Origin: Gnetum montanum
Lineage: Eukaryota; Streptophyta; Gnetopsida; Gnetales; Gnetaceae
Direction of reading: 5' to 3'
DNA length: 33,643 bases
Assembly (NCBI GenBank): GCA_015680685.1
Contig: MNCI01001449.1
Coordinates: 96,848 to 130,490 of the forward strand
In this document: positions 1 through 10,290 of the stretch, one piece after another
How positions within the stretch are numbered: the stretch's first letter is position 1
Layout of the letters: each line of letters begins with the position of its first letter
Notes under the pieces: model-generated
What the model saw: the letters and a program-made list of their open reading frames with translations, nothing else
What the model was told of the DNA's origin: nothing
The model's database searches: none
Position numbers and translations under genes: made by a program

Positions 1-242
1 AATAAATAACATGAAATAAATAACAATAAATAAACTAAGTGAATGCTGCAATGATGAAGTAATCTCGATCTTTATTGCCGGTCATGTGCATGTCCAAGTA
101 CGGCACACTTGAATAAAGACACCGTACAATCACATTCACCACACTGCGGGCAGACACGGGAAAAATTCTAACTCTGGAGGGATCAAACTGCCAGAGCTTC
201 GCTACACTAAAATTGGGATGGAAATGAGGGAGAGCCGCCTCT

Positions 243-250
243 TATTTATA
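243..250 (-). promoter_or_regulatory. TATA box of LTR-like fragment A
   Basis: The minus strand reads TATAAATA here, just downstream of the palindrome and direct repeats, which is the expected place for an LTR promoter. Transcription would run toward position 1. Confidence 0.45.
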
Positions 251-266
251 GAAATTGCGGCTAACT

Positions 267-290
267 GCGATATCGCGTACGCGATATCGC
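267..290. repeat. Perfect 24-bp palindrome
   Basis: The half-site GCGATATCGCGT is followed directly by its reverse complement, giving a perfect 24-bp palindrome with no spacer. It is CpG-rich in an otherwise CpG-poor region. A partial copy, with the same CGCGATATC core, follows at about 307-320. It lies 17 bases upstream of the TATA box of the minus-strand LTR-like promoter, so a protein-binding or enhancer role is possible, but only by inference. Confidence 0.9.
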
Positions 291-379
291 GGCCCATGAT
301 ACATCGCATACGCGATATCACGGCCCATGATACATCGCGACCCATGATACAATGTGGGTGCCTTATCGTGGGTGCCTTA
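291..379. repeat. Short direct repeats upstream of the LTR-A TATA box
   Basis: CCCATGATAC occurs three times (from about 293, 324 and 341), the first two inside the longer unit GGCCCATGATACATCGC. It is followed by two copies of GTGGGTGCCTTA at 354-365 and 368-379. Repeats of this kind are common in the U3 region of plant LTRs. Confidence 0.8.
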
Positions 380-430
380 ATGCGGCCGCCAGCACTATGA
401 GCAATTCAGGTCTCATCAAGTGCGATGCCC

Positions 431-954
431 TGCATTTCACATGTTATCACAATATAGATGTGCAAGGACAGTGTGACATGCAAGTTAGCGAAAATCAATG
501 AAAACTTTTAAATTTGAGATTGGAAAATAATATTTTATATCTTTCAATGTCAGATATTTATTTCGAGCATATTTTTGAAGCTTTTGTTTAATTATGAGTA
601 TCAGACTTATCTTAACATATGAGCCATAATTAAGGATGAGTTATGAGAGACCAAAAATGTTGTAATAATTAATAATTGAATATATATAGAATATCAAACA
701 GCCCACCCAAAAAGAAAACATTAAGGACAATTTATTACAAATACTTTTACTAAAATGAAAAAGATATTCATTAGAACCAAAACACAACACAAATTCATTT
801 ACAAAATCATGGAAGAGATGCATTACAATACAATAGCATCAAAAAAATGGAATGCATCATGGATAATGACTATAATTAGATTTAGTTACATCACATGATA
901 CAACTAGATCATGTTCACTATAGTTCTCATTCAGCATATGTCGCAAACACATGT
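431..954. other. AT-rich spacer, no gene seen
   Basis: AT-rich sequence between the LTR-like fragment and the 3' end of the Ulp1-like pseudogene. The short open frame at 641-823 on the minus strand has no recognisable domain. I see no RNA gene or repeat here. Confidence 0.5.
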
Positions 955-3085
955 TTTTTCAAAGTTGATGAACTTCAAGAGAACTTACAATTTCACATAT
1001 CATGGTTTTTCGATACACTAAAACATAATCAATAGTGAAATTCAACTCTTAAAAAGTACCAAGTGATGCATATAGATTATTGTATACATTCCACAATCAT
1101 AACCATTTTCTTATTTTGAAAGATCTTCAACTGTAATTAAATTTCATTTTATAGCTACTTTTTTTCTCTTTCCCTTGAGTTCCATGACACCGCCATCAAA
1201 TAAATAGTCAATAAAATTCAATATCAATCTTTTAACTACTGTAAGATGTTGTGAAGAAGGCATTGAATCATAGGCCAAAATTTTATATGTTGGTACATTA
1301 ACAACAACAAGAATCCAATGTCCATCAATGTTTAAAGGAAGACAGAAGAATGTGTATCTGGATTGTAAAAACTCATCCCAATACATTTTATCTTTAAGCT
1401 CTTTAACAAAATTTATTTCTACAAAAAATCATCAACTTCTTCTTCAACCAACATACCACTTTCAACATTTACGATATGTCTTTTACTACTTTTCTTTTAT
1501 CTATGTCTCAAATGGTTTTTCTAAGACACATGTATCTTACTCTCAAAGAACTTCGCATAACATTAAAACATAGTGTTGAATATGAAATATTTTGAATTTT
1601 GAAATTCATGAGGACCATAGAGAGACTTTTGAAGTTTCTTCAAGTGCATGATGTCATTGTCCATCATTCTTTCCACCATTTTTCATATAAACTCCTAAAA
1701 GAGAATCCTTTAGCAACATATGGGACAAATGAAGTCCTCACAAGCTCTTTATTATCAATCATACTAGAAATAAGCAATTGCATCACTCTGTCATTTGTTG
1801 CACAATCATCAATTGGTGTTTTCAAATCAACATTGGCATCAACTGCAAAATGGATAAATTAGATAATAAAATTATACTACAATTTACTATTATAGTTTCA
1901 TACATATAATAAGACAATAGGGTGAGGAAAAAAATCAAAAATTTAAATTTCTAAACATAACATATGCAACAACAATATCAAGTTCAATTACCTGTTGCTT
2001 TTTGGAAATTCTTCATCTCATGGATTATTTTTTCTTTGTTGTGTTTAGCAAAAACAAATAATCTCCTAGCTACTTTGGGTGTTCTCATATCATTCAAATC
2101 TATTACACACATTGACATTAAGGACATTAAAAGAAAAGCTTCCAAAAATAATAAATATTTAATGAAATATAGAAAATGTACAACATCATACCATTGTTAG
2201 GGTCTTCTATGATATTAACTCTATTAGGGTGAATGTTTTTGGATACTAATGTGTTCCTTAGCATGCATATTTCAATACTTAGTGCTACAATTTCATCACC
2301 CATTTTGTGATTTTGAATAATAAGCTTATTCATGTAACAATTTTCATGTCACAAAGTTCTCTATTTTTGTCTTAGTGCATTATTCTCTTGCAGCAACTGA
2401 GACTTGTCAAATTTCAGCTCCTCCACAATATTCCAAAATGTTGCATTGCTTTCAAAATATTGACGTAATGTCTCAATCACATTATCTAACTTTTCTTCAA
2501 TTGGTTTCAGAGAATATTTGTCATAACTGCACATATCTTACATAGAACATTTATCATTTTCTTTCACATCAAATGAGGTTTCAAGCCACTCAAATAATGG
2601 TTCATTCTTAAAAATGCTATCAAAATCCAACTTCACTATATCCTGAAGTTGCATAGGGATAAACTGTATGTGATGTTTTTGTAATAATTTACTCACAATA
2701 ATTGGAAAGCCACGAGACTCTCTAATATCACAAAGCTACCATGCCCTTCCATGCCTCCTCATCTCAAACAATATGGTCACTGTGATATCAAAAGGAAGAC
2801 CTTTACTGTCATCTAATGCCCACATGAGTAAAATTACATTATTAGAAATCTTTGCTTTGATTGCTTTTACTAGAAATAAAGCTCACTGCATAAATTTAGA
2901 GAGCAACAACAACTCTGAATAGAAATTTTGGGTTGCTATCTTTCTCATCAAATTTTTCGACATAGTGAATTAAGTGATTTTCACTTTTCTTCCACTTTGG
3001 TACCTTGATAGTTGGCTCATTGTTGCAAGAAACTTGTATGATATTTGCAATATCATTTATGTTGAAGGTAAAATTCTGACCTTAT
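955..3085 (-). pseudogene. Ulp1/C48 SUMO-protease-like pseudogene
   Basis: Ulp1-type C48 cysteine peptidases cleave SUMO or related modifiers with a His-Asp-Cys triad. On the minus strand an open piece at 1386-1144 carries the His in NIDGHWILVVVN (codon 1318-1320) and the Asp in ILAYDS (1267-1269). The same frame continues through two stops to NGYDCGMYTIIY, whose Cys codon is 1093-1095. The oxyanion-hole Gln expected just before that motif is replaced by TAA (1111-1113), as a CAA-to-TAA change would give. One frame over, a C-terminal stretch ends in VYRKTMICEIVSS near 955. Upstream are broken pieces: a helical, Glu-rich segment (2130-2600) and KVPKWKKSENHLIHYVEKF near 2990. A segment ending KNFQKATG near 1990 is followed by GT, so introns may survive. 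Such genes are often carried by plant transposons; whether this is a host or element gene is not settled. Confidence 0.7.
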
Positions 3086-3844
3086 ACAATGGTTTACAAA
3101 TTATTTACCCTATCTAAGATACCAGCAATCATAAAAATTATAAACAACATTTCTATCATAGTAGCCTTCCATTATCATCTAATTATAAATTCCATTTCTC
3201 TTTAATTTTTCAAAAATGATAGACATTTTTGACAACTCCAAAATACTTTCAACATTACATTCACAAACTAAGGAAATAGCTACAATTTCAAAAATTAAAT
3301 AACATTTAGAATAACATAGAATAAACAAAATTGATGAACAAGTATATTAATATATTTTTGAAACAACTACAATTCAAAAAAGACAACTACTCACACGGAA
3401 GGTCCCTTTGGCTATTCTCTTTAGCTTTTACTAGACTCATGATTGGATATAACTTTGACAACAACAATCGCTATGAAGGTAGATTTTTTACAAACAATTA
3501 GCCAATTATAGCTATGCTACATTAAAATTAACATTATTAGCACACATTAGCAATAATGTTACCAGATTGCAGGTAGTAGTTCACTTATAGATGTACTACT
3601 AGAAAATTGCAGGGCACAGGTCTCTCGCAATTAGAAACCAAAAACATAAAAAAATAGTGCCACAAAATTATGCATCATAGTGTGGTCATAGTTTTCAAAT
3701 ACAAATAAATCTCAACAAACAATGCGAGGTGAAGATCTTTCATAATTGGAAATCGAGAAATAAAAAAATAGTGCCACCAAAGTATGCGTCGTAGTGTGGT
3801 TGCAATTTCCAATAAAGAAATGATGTGAGACACAGATTCACACA
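3086..3844. other. AT-rich spacer with a two-copy repeat
   Basis: No gene seen. Apart from the ~114-bp duplicated unit at 3625-3815, the sequence is featureless and AT-rich. It forms the low-coordinate flank of the LTR element that begins at 3845. Confidence 0.5.
3625..3815. repeat. Diverged ~114-bp tandem duplication
   Basis: The stretch from 3625 recurs about 114 bases later. Both copies contain an A-run leading into ATAGTGCCA and a following CATAGTGTGG or CGTAGTGTGG. Copy differences are mostly C-to-T or G-to-A, so the duplication is old. Confidence 0.75.
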
Positions 3845-4289
3845 TGCAAGGACCACTGCTCGAGCATAGTTGTAAAGTGATTGCACGTTAAAAATGTGAA
3901 CATGCAAAGAAAGTGCAAAAATGCAAGAGAGAGAAATGGAACACTACCCTAAATGGGGTTGAGCATAGTTAATACCAAAAGGGATGAGAAGGTACATGGG
4001 GTACAACAAGCATAGTGGAGAGCGTAGTCATAGTCTTAGGGATGTCTAGCTATGAAGACTAGCACTTACCAAGGTGTCTGTGCCTAATGGGTTGACTACC
4101 ATGATGTATCATCAGCTGCGATGTTCTACAATGCTATGGTGGGACTGTGGTGGGCCGTGGTATGCAACTCCGCCTCTCTTCAATTTATTGGTATGCCTTT
4201 ACTCAATGCTCCAAATTTGCCAACATTCAAAATTTGCCAACCATTGATTTGCCAAAAATACCCACCCCTAAAACGTTGAGGGTGCATGG

Positions 4290-4297
4290 TATTTATA
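4290..4297 (-). promoter_or_regulatory. LTR TATA box
   Basis: The minus strand reads TATAAATA at the position equivalent to 11953-11960 in the other LTR. Conservation of the motif and its setting in both copies supports minus-strand transcription. Confidence 0.5.
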
Positions 4298-4499
4298 GGG
4301 TTAGGGTTAGCATGAAATGTAGCATGGTTGCCATGTGGTAGAGGGGATAGTTGAGACTACACTCTCCACTAAGGCTAGTGGGGTTAAGCATAGTTACAAT
4401 TTTGGGCAAGAGGGGCTGAAAGAGAGAGAAAGATCCCATCGACTACATTCATCGGTGGCAAGTTGATGCTAGGCTAAATGCCAGTGCTATGTTGTGGAG

Positions 4500-5080
4500 G
4501 CCTCTGGAGGCTATTTTGGTTGACTATGCTTAACTACGCTCCAGGCTAGTGGAGAGCATAGTCCCATACTTGGAAAATTTTTGAAGAAAGTATCATGTGC
4601 TAACTACACTCTCCATAGGAGGCTAACTACGCTCTTGACTAGGGTCAAGCGTAGTCTCAGCACTTAGAAAAAATTTGCAGAAACTAACTTATGGCTTACT
4701 ACACTCCTAGTTGGTGGAGAGCATAGTCTCAATACTTAGAGAAAAATCTACTAAAAATGCACCTTCATGCTGACTACACTCGACTATGCTCTGGGGTAAT
4801 GAAGAGCGTAGTCTCAACACTTAGAAAATTTTGCAATAGTTGGTTGTTGGCTTAACACTTAGAAAAATGTTACAAGATTGGCCTTTGGTGTTGACTATGC
4901 TTTGCATGAGGCTAACAATGCTCTATGGTAGTGGAGAGCATAGTCTTAACACTTAGAAAATTTTGCAAAATGCTGACTATGCTCTCCATGAGACACTAAC
5001 TACACTCTACGGTAGTGGAGAGCATAGTTTCAACACTTAGCCAAATTTGTAGAAAGTGGTCATGTGTTGACACTTAGGCA
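4500..5080. repeat. Tandem array of inverted half-sites (GACTATGCTC / GAGCATAGTC)
   Basis: A unit of about 80-100 bases recurs. It has GACTATGCTCTCCA or GACTACGCTC on one arm, its complement TGGAGAGCATAGTC or GAGCGTAGTC on the other, then CTCAACACTTAGAAAATTTTGCA. Each unit can fold into an imperfect hairpin. At least six complementary pairs are visible. The matching array in the other LTR is at 12180-12720, and more half-sites occur in the leader at 10950-11020. C/T differences between arms (CATAG versus CGTAG) look like deamination. Confidence 0.8.
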
Positions 5081-5124
5081 AATTTGTAGTCGAGATGTCG
5101 CAGTCCAAGTTTTGTGGTGTTTCA

Positions 5125-5146
5125 TTGGTCCCTCTTTGTTGATGTA
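5125..5146 (-). other. Candidate polypurine tract
   Basis: On the minus strand AAAGAGGGACCAATG runs directly into the LTR start TGAAACACC. A similar arrangement (AAAGAGGGGTCAATGAAACACC, shown here in two parts: AAAGAGGGG then TCAATGAAACACC) is found at 26575-26600. Both position and composition fit the plus-strand primer of an LTR element. Confidence 0.6.
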
Positions 5147-6289
5147 TGGAGGAGTGGCTTGAGAGATGTCAACAAAGAACCACAAAACACCATAGCAAGC
5201 TAGGCACTAACATTGCTCATCAGTACTAGATCAAATGTTATTACACCATGCTCAAGAGTATTGTTGGTAGCGGTATGTTGGGAGTAACAGGTGTAGGTAG
5301 GAGTGAAAGGTGTAAGCAATGTTCTACGGGAAAGGAAAGATAGAGTGCAAATAGGATGTTATGATGCAAGATGTGGAGTCAACATGACTGACAGTGACCA
5401 TGGAACCAAGGTGGCTAGCCCTTAAAAATGTTGACCTCTCGTTAAGGTGCTCATGAGAGAGTCAAGGTGTAGGTTCAAGGCTAGACTGGTTGCAAAATTG
5501 CAGTGCTTTTGATTTTCTTAGGGACATGCTTTTCCCCATTTTCTCTATTTATTTTCCTTTTTTTATTTTTCTTTTGTTTTTCCTTTTTTGCTTTGCTACT
5601 ACTTTTTGAGGTGAGCCTACTTGGGGCTCTACACATTACTAAATGCTAACTACTAGATGTTTTCCATCAAGTGGACTGTGTGCCATAAGATGGGGTTTGC
5701 CTTGATGCTTGCAAAATCACATCATGGTTGTAGGATAGGTGTTTCCTCCCTAGGATGACTTGTGTTACATCTGCCTAGACTTTAACTAGTCAATAGAGGC
5801 TCCCCATGGGACAACTTGTATTACATCTGCCTTGGGTTCTACGGTTTGTGATGCGATATGCAAAGAGGATGTCATGTGGTCACAGCTTGTGAGTGTCAAA
5901 GAAGTTTCCAATCTTGGCTATGCCAGGGAAGGCAAGGGTATTAGGATGTGGGAGTGGATGTTCGTAGGCTATAACAGGATGAGGGGGATGTGCACTCTTA
6001 TGAGGCTTAGCTAGTCTAATCATGCACATTTGAGCACTATGGTGACTTGCCGCTATGATGAGATGCATCTTTGCATGATGACTTGGGGCTTCATCCTGAA
6101 ACATAACTCTAAGAAGACAAGAAAGCTAGAAAGCATGAAATTCAAATCAAATGCAGAAGGTGAAGATGCTACAAATGCTCCAAAGGTTGCACCGGTTGCA
6201 AGTGTTCAAAAAAGCCAATATGCCAACCCACGTAATGTATAAGGGGGTAAGGCTAATGCTCACTTGCTCACTTGCAGGAGGGTAGAAAG
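5147..6289. other. Non-coding 3' interior of the LTR element
   Basis: No protein domain is visible on either strand. Parts of it, such as the region around 6030-6120 (CTATGGTGACTTG followed by a GATGACTT motif), match the segment at 27330-27420, so it belongs to the element family. Short open frames at 5832-6242 have no recognisable features. Confidence 0.5.
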
Positions 6290-7235
6290 ATACATTGGTG
6301 ATGAGCTGCAAACCCAATTTAAGGTCCTAGTATATCATGGCTTTGCTAGTTTAGGATCCTAGCAAACTGTAAATCCAATTTAAGGTCATAGCAAACCATG
6401 CTATGCTAGTTTATAGTTATAGCAAACTATTGTGTGCTAGTTTAATGTCATAGCGGAAGGATGATGTGCTAGTTTTAGCATCGTGGCAAACAAATGTTGT
6501 GCAAGTTTATAATCAAAGCGAACTATTGTGCTAGTTTTAGCATCATGGTGGATGAATGTTGTGCTAGTTTATAGACATAACAGATTGTTGTGCCAATTCT
6601 AGCATCATGGTGGACAACTTGTGCTAGTTTATAGTCATAGCAGACTACTATGCCAATTTTAGCTTCATGGCTAAGTGTGTACCTTGCTTCGGTGATGTGC
6701 AGCACTGCATGCTGAATGTAGTACGGCTTTAAGTATGGCATATGATGATTGTATGACATTGGTAATGAGTATGTGAGTCTGGGCCATTGTGAGTCATAAC
6801 AAGTCTGTTGTTAGTTTGGAGCCTCGATGGGCCCCATGCTAGTTTAAGGTCATTTCGAATTGATGCTAATTTTTGGCCATTTTAGGCCACAATAGTAGTT
6901 TAAGGCTGTTCTAAGCCATAGTGGTAGTTTAATGCCATTCCAGGCCCTAGCGGTAGTTTAAGGCCATTTCGAGCACTTGCATTACTAGTTTAAAGCCATG
7001 GCAAGCCATGGGGTTGTTAGTTTAAGGCCATGGCAGGTCGTGCATGCTAGTTAAAGGCCATGGGAAGGGCATGGTGATAGAAATGAAGGTGATAGTTTAA
7101 GGCCATTTTAGGCTATGTGTTGCTAGTTTAAGGCCTTGGTGGGCCACAGTGATAGTTTTAGGCTGTTTCGAGCCGTTATAGTAGTTTAAGGCCATTTTGG
7201 ACCCCACATATTACTAGTTTAAGGCCATTCTAGGC
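6290..7235. repeat. Degenerate minisatellite based on TAGTTTAAGGCCAT
   Basis: About 20 or more degenerate units of roughly 30-50 bases. The first half carries TGCTAGTTTATAGTCATAGCA-type units and the second half TAGTTTAAGGCCATTTTAGGCCA-type units. GGCCAT and its partner ATGGCC make many units partly self-complementary. No open frame crosses the array. It lies where pol would be expected in a full Ty3-type element. Confidence 0.85.
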
Positions 7236-7439
7236 CATAGTGGTTGCCACCTCTCTTTTTGTGATTTTGGCTTTTATGATTTTTTATGCATTTTGATGTT
7301 CTTTTACTAAAGGTTGCATTGAGCGAATGTGTAAGCTAAGTGGATAAATGCATAAACAAAGTAAAAAAATGCATACACCAAGTGAAACGATGTGTAATCT
7401 AAGCAAGCAAGCTAAATGTAAATGCGTAAACAAATGCAA
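7236..7439. other. Short spacer with ATGCATAAACAA-like motifs
   Basis: Low-complexity sequence with repeated AAATGCATAAAC and AGTAAAAAAATGCAT variants between the minisatellite and the protease region. No gene seen. Confidence 0.4.
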
Positions 7440-8500
7440 TGTAAGAAAAAGTAAAAAATGCATGGCATGTAGCAGCAAAGGGTAGGTAGACACCTAGCCC
7501 ATTTTGGGCTAAGGGGGTACCTTGGTCACTCAATTGCTTCCTAATTTGGTGTGGATTAGGGGGTGATTTCACCCACAAAGCATCCTCTGGGAGGTTGTTG
7601 GCTTCGACCACTCATTTGGGTATATTAGCCTTATGCGTTACATTATCTGGCATAGGTCTATCATCAAGGAACTCCACATCTGATCCTTGCTCCATTTCAG
7701 TGTTATGGATGGTCAAAGGGATGGAATTATCATCGTGGATGATAACTTCACCAACTCTGTATGGAAGGTGGAGCTCCTAGTGAATCAGAGGGGAGACAGC
7801 TTATAACTAGGCTAGCTAGGGCCTACCTAATATCAAGTTAGAGCTCAGCATTTTTTCTATGATGATGAATTTGGAAATGGTGGGAAACTCCTCCCCTACC
7901 GCATAGGCTATGGTTATCGTGCCCCTAATAGTGACATGTGATCTATTGAAGGACTATAGACACATGATTTTTGTTGGCTTGATTTGTTTTGTGAGGTCCA
8001 ACTTCTCAATGACAATGTATGGTATCACGTTTGTTGCTTCTCCATCATCAACGTGCACCTTGCGGATCTTGCATTGCCCAATTAAGGTTGACCTTGATTA
8101 CATTGTTGTGAAATGCTAAGGATGTTGGACCTAATTCCTATGACACCAAGGGAAACATCAATGCATGGATGCCATTCTCATTTGTAGGGATGTCCTTCAT
8201 AATAAAAATGGAGGTCAACATTCACACTAGTGCTTCCTTGTGGGTAGATGAGGTTTGATGAGGTCATATAGGCTCAATGTTGTGTTTTTTTTGCTTGAGC
8301 ATTTGTCTGACCTAGATTAATGTGTCTACGAAGTCCTTGCCATTAGTCATTCTTTTACCCTTGACTTCCTCCATGTGGCCTAAGAGACGAATCTCTTGTG
8401 AAGGGGACTTGGGCTTGGTTTTCTTAGCCCATTTGTGGGCCTGAGTGCTCAGTTGTGGTTTGCTAGTTGTGGCCTTTTCAGTTGCATCGGCCATAGGGGC
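7440..8500 (-). pseudogene. Decayed retropepsin region of the LTR element
   Basis: Retropepsin matures the Gag-Pol polyprotein of LTR elements. On the minus strand the frame leading into KIRKVHVDDGEATNVIPYIV (about 8080-8015) matches the Ty3-type protease active-site segment usually written as ILVDNGSALNV-like. The aligned catalytic Asp codon is 8047-8049, followed by Asp and Gly. Downstream, an ITIAYAVGEEFPTISKFIII strand leads to LILGRP near 7830, the usual second landmark of this fold. Upstream, the lysine-rich stretch 8494-8312 belongs to the same polyprotein. Several in-frame stops are present, so it is not expressed as one protein. The frame continues to NGLGVYLPF near 7480 and then dies out; no reverse transcriptase follows. 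Confidence 0.7.
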
Positions 8501-8546
8501 TGTAGAGACAGGGATTAGCTACAACATACCAAGTATTCTTTAGTCT

Positions 8547-8672
8547 CATTATTGCCTAACCATTTCATCTATGAGGCATTCATTGGGCCTCTTGCATTAC
8601 CACCTAGTGGTTCTACCCATGTTGTTGGCGAGGTCTGCCCTTGGATGAGAAGGGACCGATACATTGCCCACT
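8547..8672. repeat. 126-bp segment exactly duplicated at 9669-9794
   Basis: Every base of 8547-8672 recurs at 9669-9794, an offset of 1122. The flanking bases differ at once on both sides. This copy reads through naturally on the minus strand into the proline-rich part of the polyprotein, so it is probably the genuine one. Confidence 0.95.
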
Positions 8673-9668
8673 ATGGGCTTCAGGTAGGTGAGGAACCAAC
8701 ATGTTGTGGCACCCTAATGACAAACGACGGTGGAGCAGTTGTTGTTGCAACATGTTGTGGGACCTTAACCACGATGGATGTTATGGATGCCCAAGGTGGT
8801 GCTCTAACAACAAAGGAGGACCTCAAGCTTGTGGAGGCCAAGGGGACCCTTGCGCTACTAGAAGGCACTCGAACTAGAAAAGGCTACTACACAAATTTTG
8901 ACTTACCATCCATGCTGATGGTATTTATGACATAGCCAAAACCAACCAAGATCTGGGGCCTAACTCAATTTGCCACGTCAATCACTAGTTCGGCCTTATC
9001 TACCATCCTCTGCAAATCATCTTGCAAAGCTCGATAGAAGTCCATGTTCTGATCAAACATTTGGTGGTAATGACAGAATTGGTCCAACCTGAAGTGTTAT
9101 GGGACCAGGGGCTCATTTGGTGTTGTTGAGGTAGGATTCCTCAATAGCTCGCAATACCTATCATGTCATTTGTGGGCATCCTCAGACATTTTCTTAGGTT
9201 GGATGTGCCCAGATTTCAATAGTTGATTCAGTAGCTCTAAGAGTTTCAGTGGCAATGAGGTATACTTTGAGTGATCCTTGCTCTCAAAGTTAGGCCTTGG
9301 AGTGGCTTGCATTGTGGCCTCTATAGATGTGGATGGGTTGGTTGGTTGGGCACCAAAGTTGGCAGCTTTCTGAGCTAGGGCTTTAGGCTGCCTAGCCATC
9401 AGCCCTTGATTGGTTGCTTTAGCATGTGTGGCTACCATTGCCACTATTGCATTCTGCTTTCTCACATGGTAGTTTTTGTAGGCCATGTAGGCTAGGTCCT
9501 TACTAGCTTTAACTACGTCTTGTATGTTCTTGGTCGGGGCAAAGGCTTGGCTCAAAGACTACAAGGCCAAGTAGTATAGTTTTGACTTGATGAAGTCATT
9601 GACCGCACCCTTGAAGATAGCCAAGAGATGCGTCTGTGCTATGGGCTCTTGTATTTCATTCAATAAGG

Positions 9669-9794
9669 CATTATTGCCTAACCATTTCATCTATGAGGCA
9701 TTCATTGGGCCTCTTGCATTACCACCTAGTGGTTCTACCCATGTTGTTGGCGAGGTCTGCCCTTGGATGAGAAGGGACCGATACATTGCCCACT
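9669..9794. repeat. Second, likely spurious, copy of the 126-bp segment
   Basis: Identical to 8547-8672 and ending exactly at the N at 9795. It breaks the gag domain: the gag sequence ends at the N on one side (minus-strand FRYNL) and resumes beyond the duplicate (ALLNEIQEPIAQTHLLAIFK). The surrounding element is strongly diverged, so perfect identity suggests an assembly error rather than an old duplication. Confidence 0.9.
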
Positions 9795-9795
9795 N
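9795..9795. other. Unresolved base (N), probable assembly join
   Basis: This is the only ambiguous base in the window. It sits at the edge of the perfect 126-bp duplicate, which is how an overlap that failed to merge would look. Confidence 0.85.
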
Positions 9796-10290
9796 CAAGT
9801 TGTATCTGAAGTGCATTAAAAACTAGCTCAGGAGATCCTCCAAAGAGGAGATAGAGCCCCTGGGTAGTACATGGTACCAGTCTAGGGCTTATCGCTAAGT
9901 GACATGGCAACCATGCATATGATGGTGTGTGGCCATGCTTGTAGTAGTAGGCACTTAGACCTGAACGTGACCAAGTATGTGTTGGGGTTCCATTCACCGT
10001 TGTACTTGGTGAGTTGAGGTAGTGGGACCCATGTTAGTAAAGTTAGGGGTGGAACCATAGGACTTATAGGATCATCCTAGTAAAAGTCCACCACCTTGAT
10101 GGTTTCAAAGGAAGTGGCTTTGAGTCGCCTCACCTTCTCTGTCAAACTTTGGATTAGCTGGAATGCCTAATCCAAGTTTTGAGATGCACTAGCCAGTTGC
10201 ATTGGCTATGCTATCTACAATGTTGGTTGTATAGCCCAAGGCCAGATTGTTGGTTGCGGAGCCACATGATGCAGTTGATGCATTAGTTGT

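Larger units (their letters stand above)
1..430 (-). mobile_element. LTR-like fragment A (U3/R/U5-like)
   Basis: Read on the minus strand, this stretch has the order of an LTR: a repeat-rich upstream part (positions 267-379), a TATA box (243-250), about 170 bases of leader and an AATAAAG signal near 75. About 50 bases at the low end (positions 30-85) resemble the plus-strand stretch near 22025-22080, sharing TTCATCATTG-AGCAT and CACTTAGTTTA, and that second stretch also follows a TATA box. The two are therefore probably LTRs of one family. Any interior beyond the low end lies outside the window. The upper boundary at about 430 is approximate and no TG...CA ends were fixed. A host promoter is the alternative. 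Confidence 0.5.
3845..5124 (-). repeat. LTR, low-coordinate copy (3' LTR of the minus-strand element)
   Basis: The plus strand starts TGCAAGGACC and ends GGTGTTTCA, so both strands begin with TG and end with CA. It aligns along its length with 11509-12770, roughly four-fifths identical by eye, with several small indels. Both contain the same inverted half-site array and the same minus-strand TATA box. The high-coordinate end abuts the purine tract at 5125-5146. Confidence 0.75.
8930..10290 (-). pseudogene. Decayed gag of the LTR element
   Basis: Gag is the structural protein of the retrotransposon particle. On the minus strand QLTKYNGEWNPNTYLVTFRS (near 10010) fits the start of the retrotransposon gag domain. 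One frame over, LDWYHVLPRGSISSLEDLL (about 9890-9835) fits its conserved Trp-Tyr block, so a frameshift lies between. An open stretch from 9555 to 9166 (residues starting MSQAFAPTKN) continues the protein and ends SEDAHK. Near 9080 is FCHYHQMFDQNMDF, a degraded CxYH...H...C zinc-knuckle-like motif with the second His and last Cys lost. The domain is interrupted by the duplicated 126 bases and the N at 9795. Multiple stops make it non-functional as one protein. Confidence 0.7.

Noticed and set aside
4298-4312. GGGTTAGGGTTAG, telomere-like
   Set aside because: Only two units, inside an LTR next to its TATA box, and the other LTR has diverged there. Not an interstitial telomere array.
6290-7235. 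CRISPR-like repeated units
   Set aside because: Units are degenerate and of variable length, with no constant repeat and unique spacer pattern, in a plant nuclear context.
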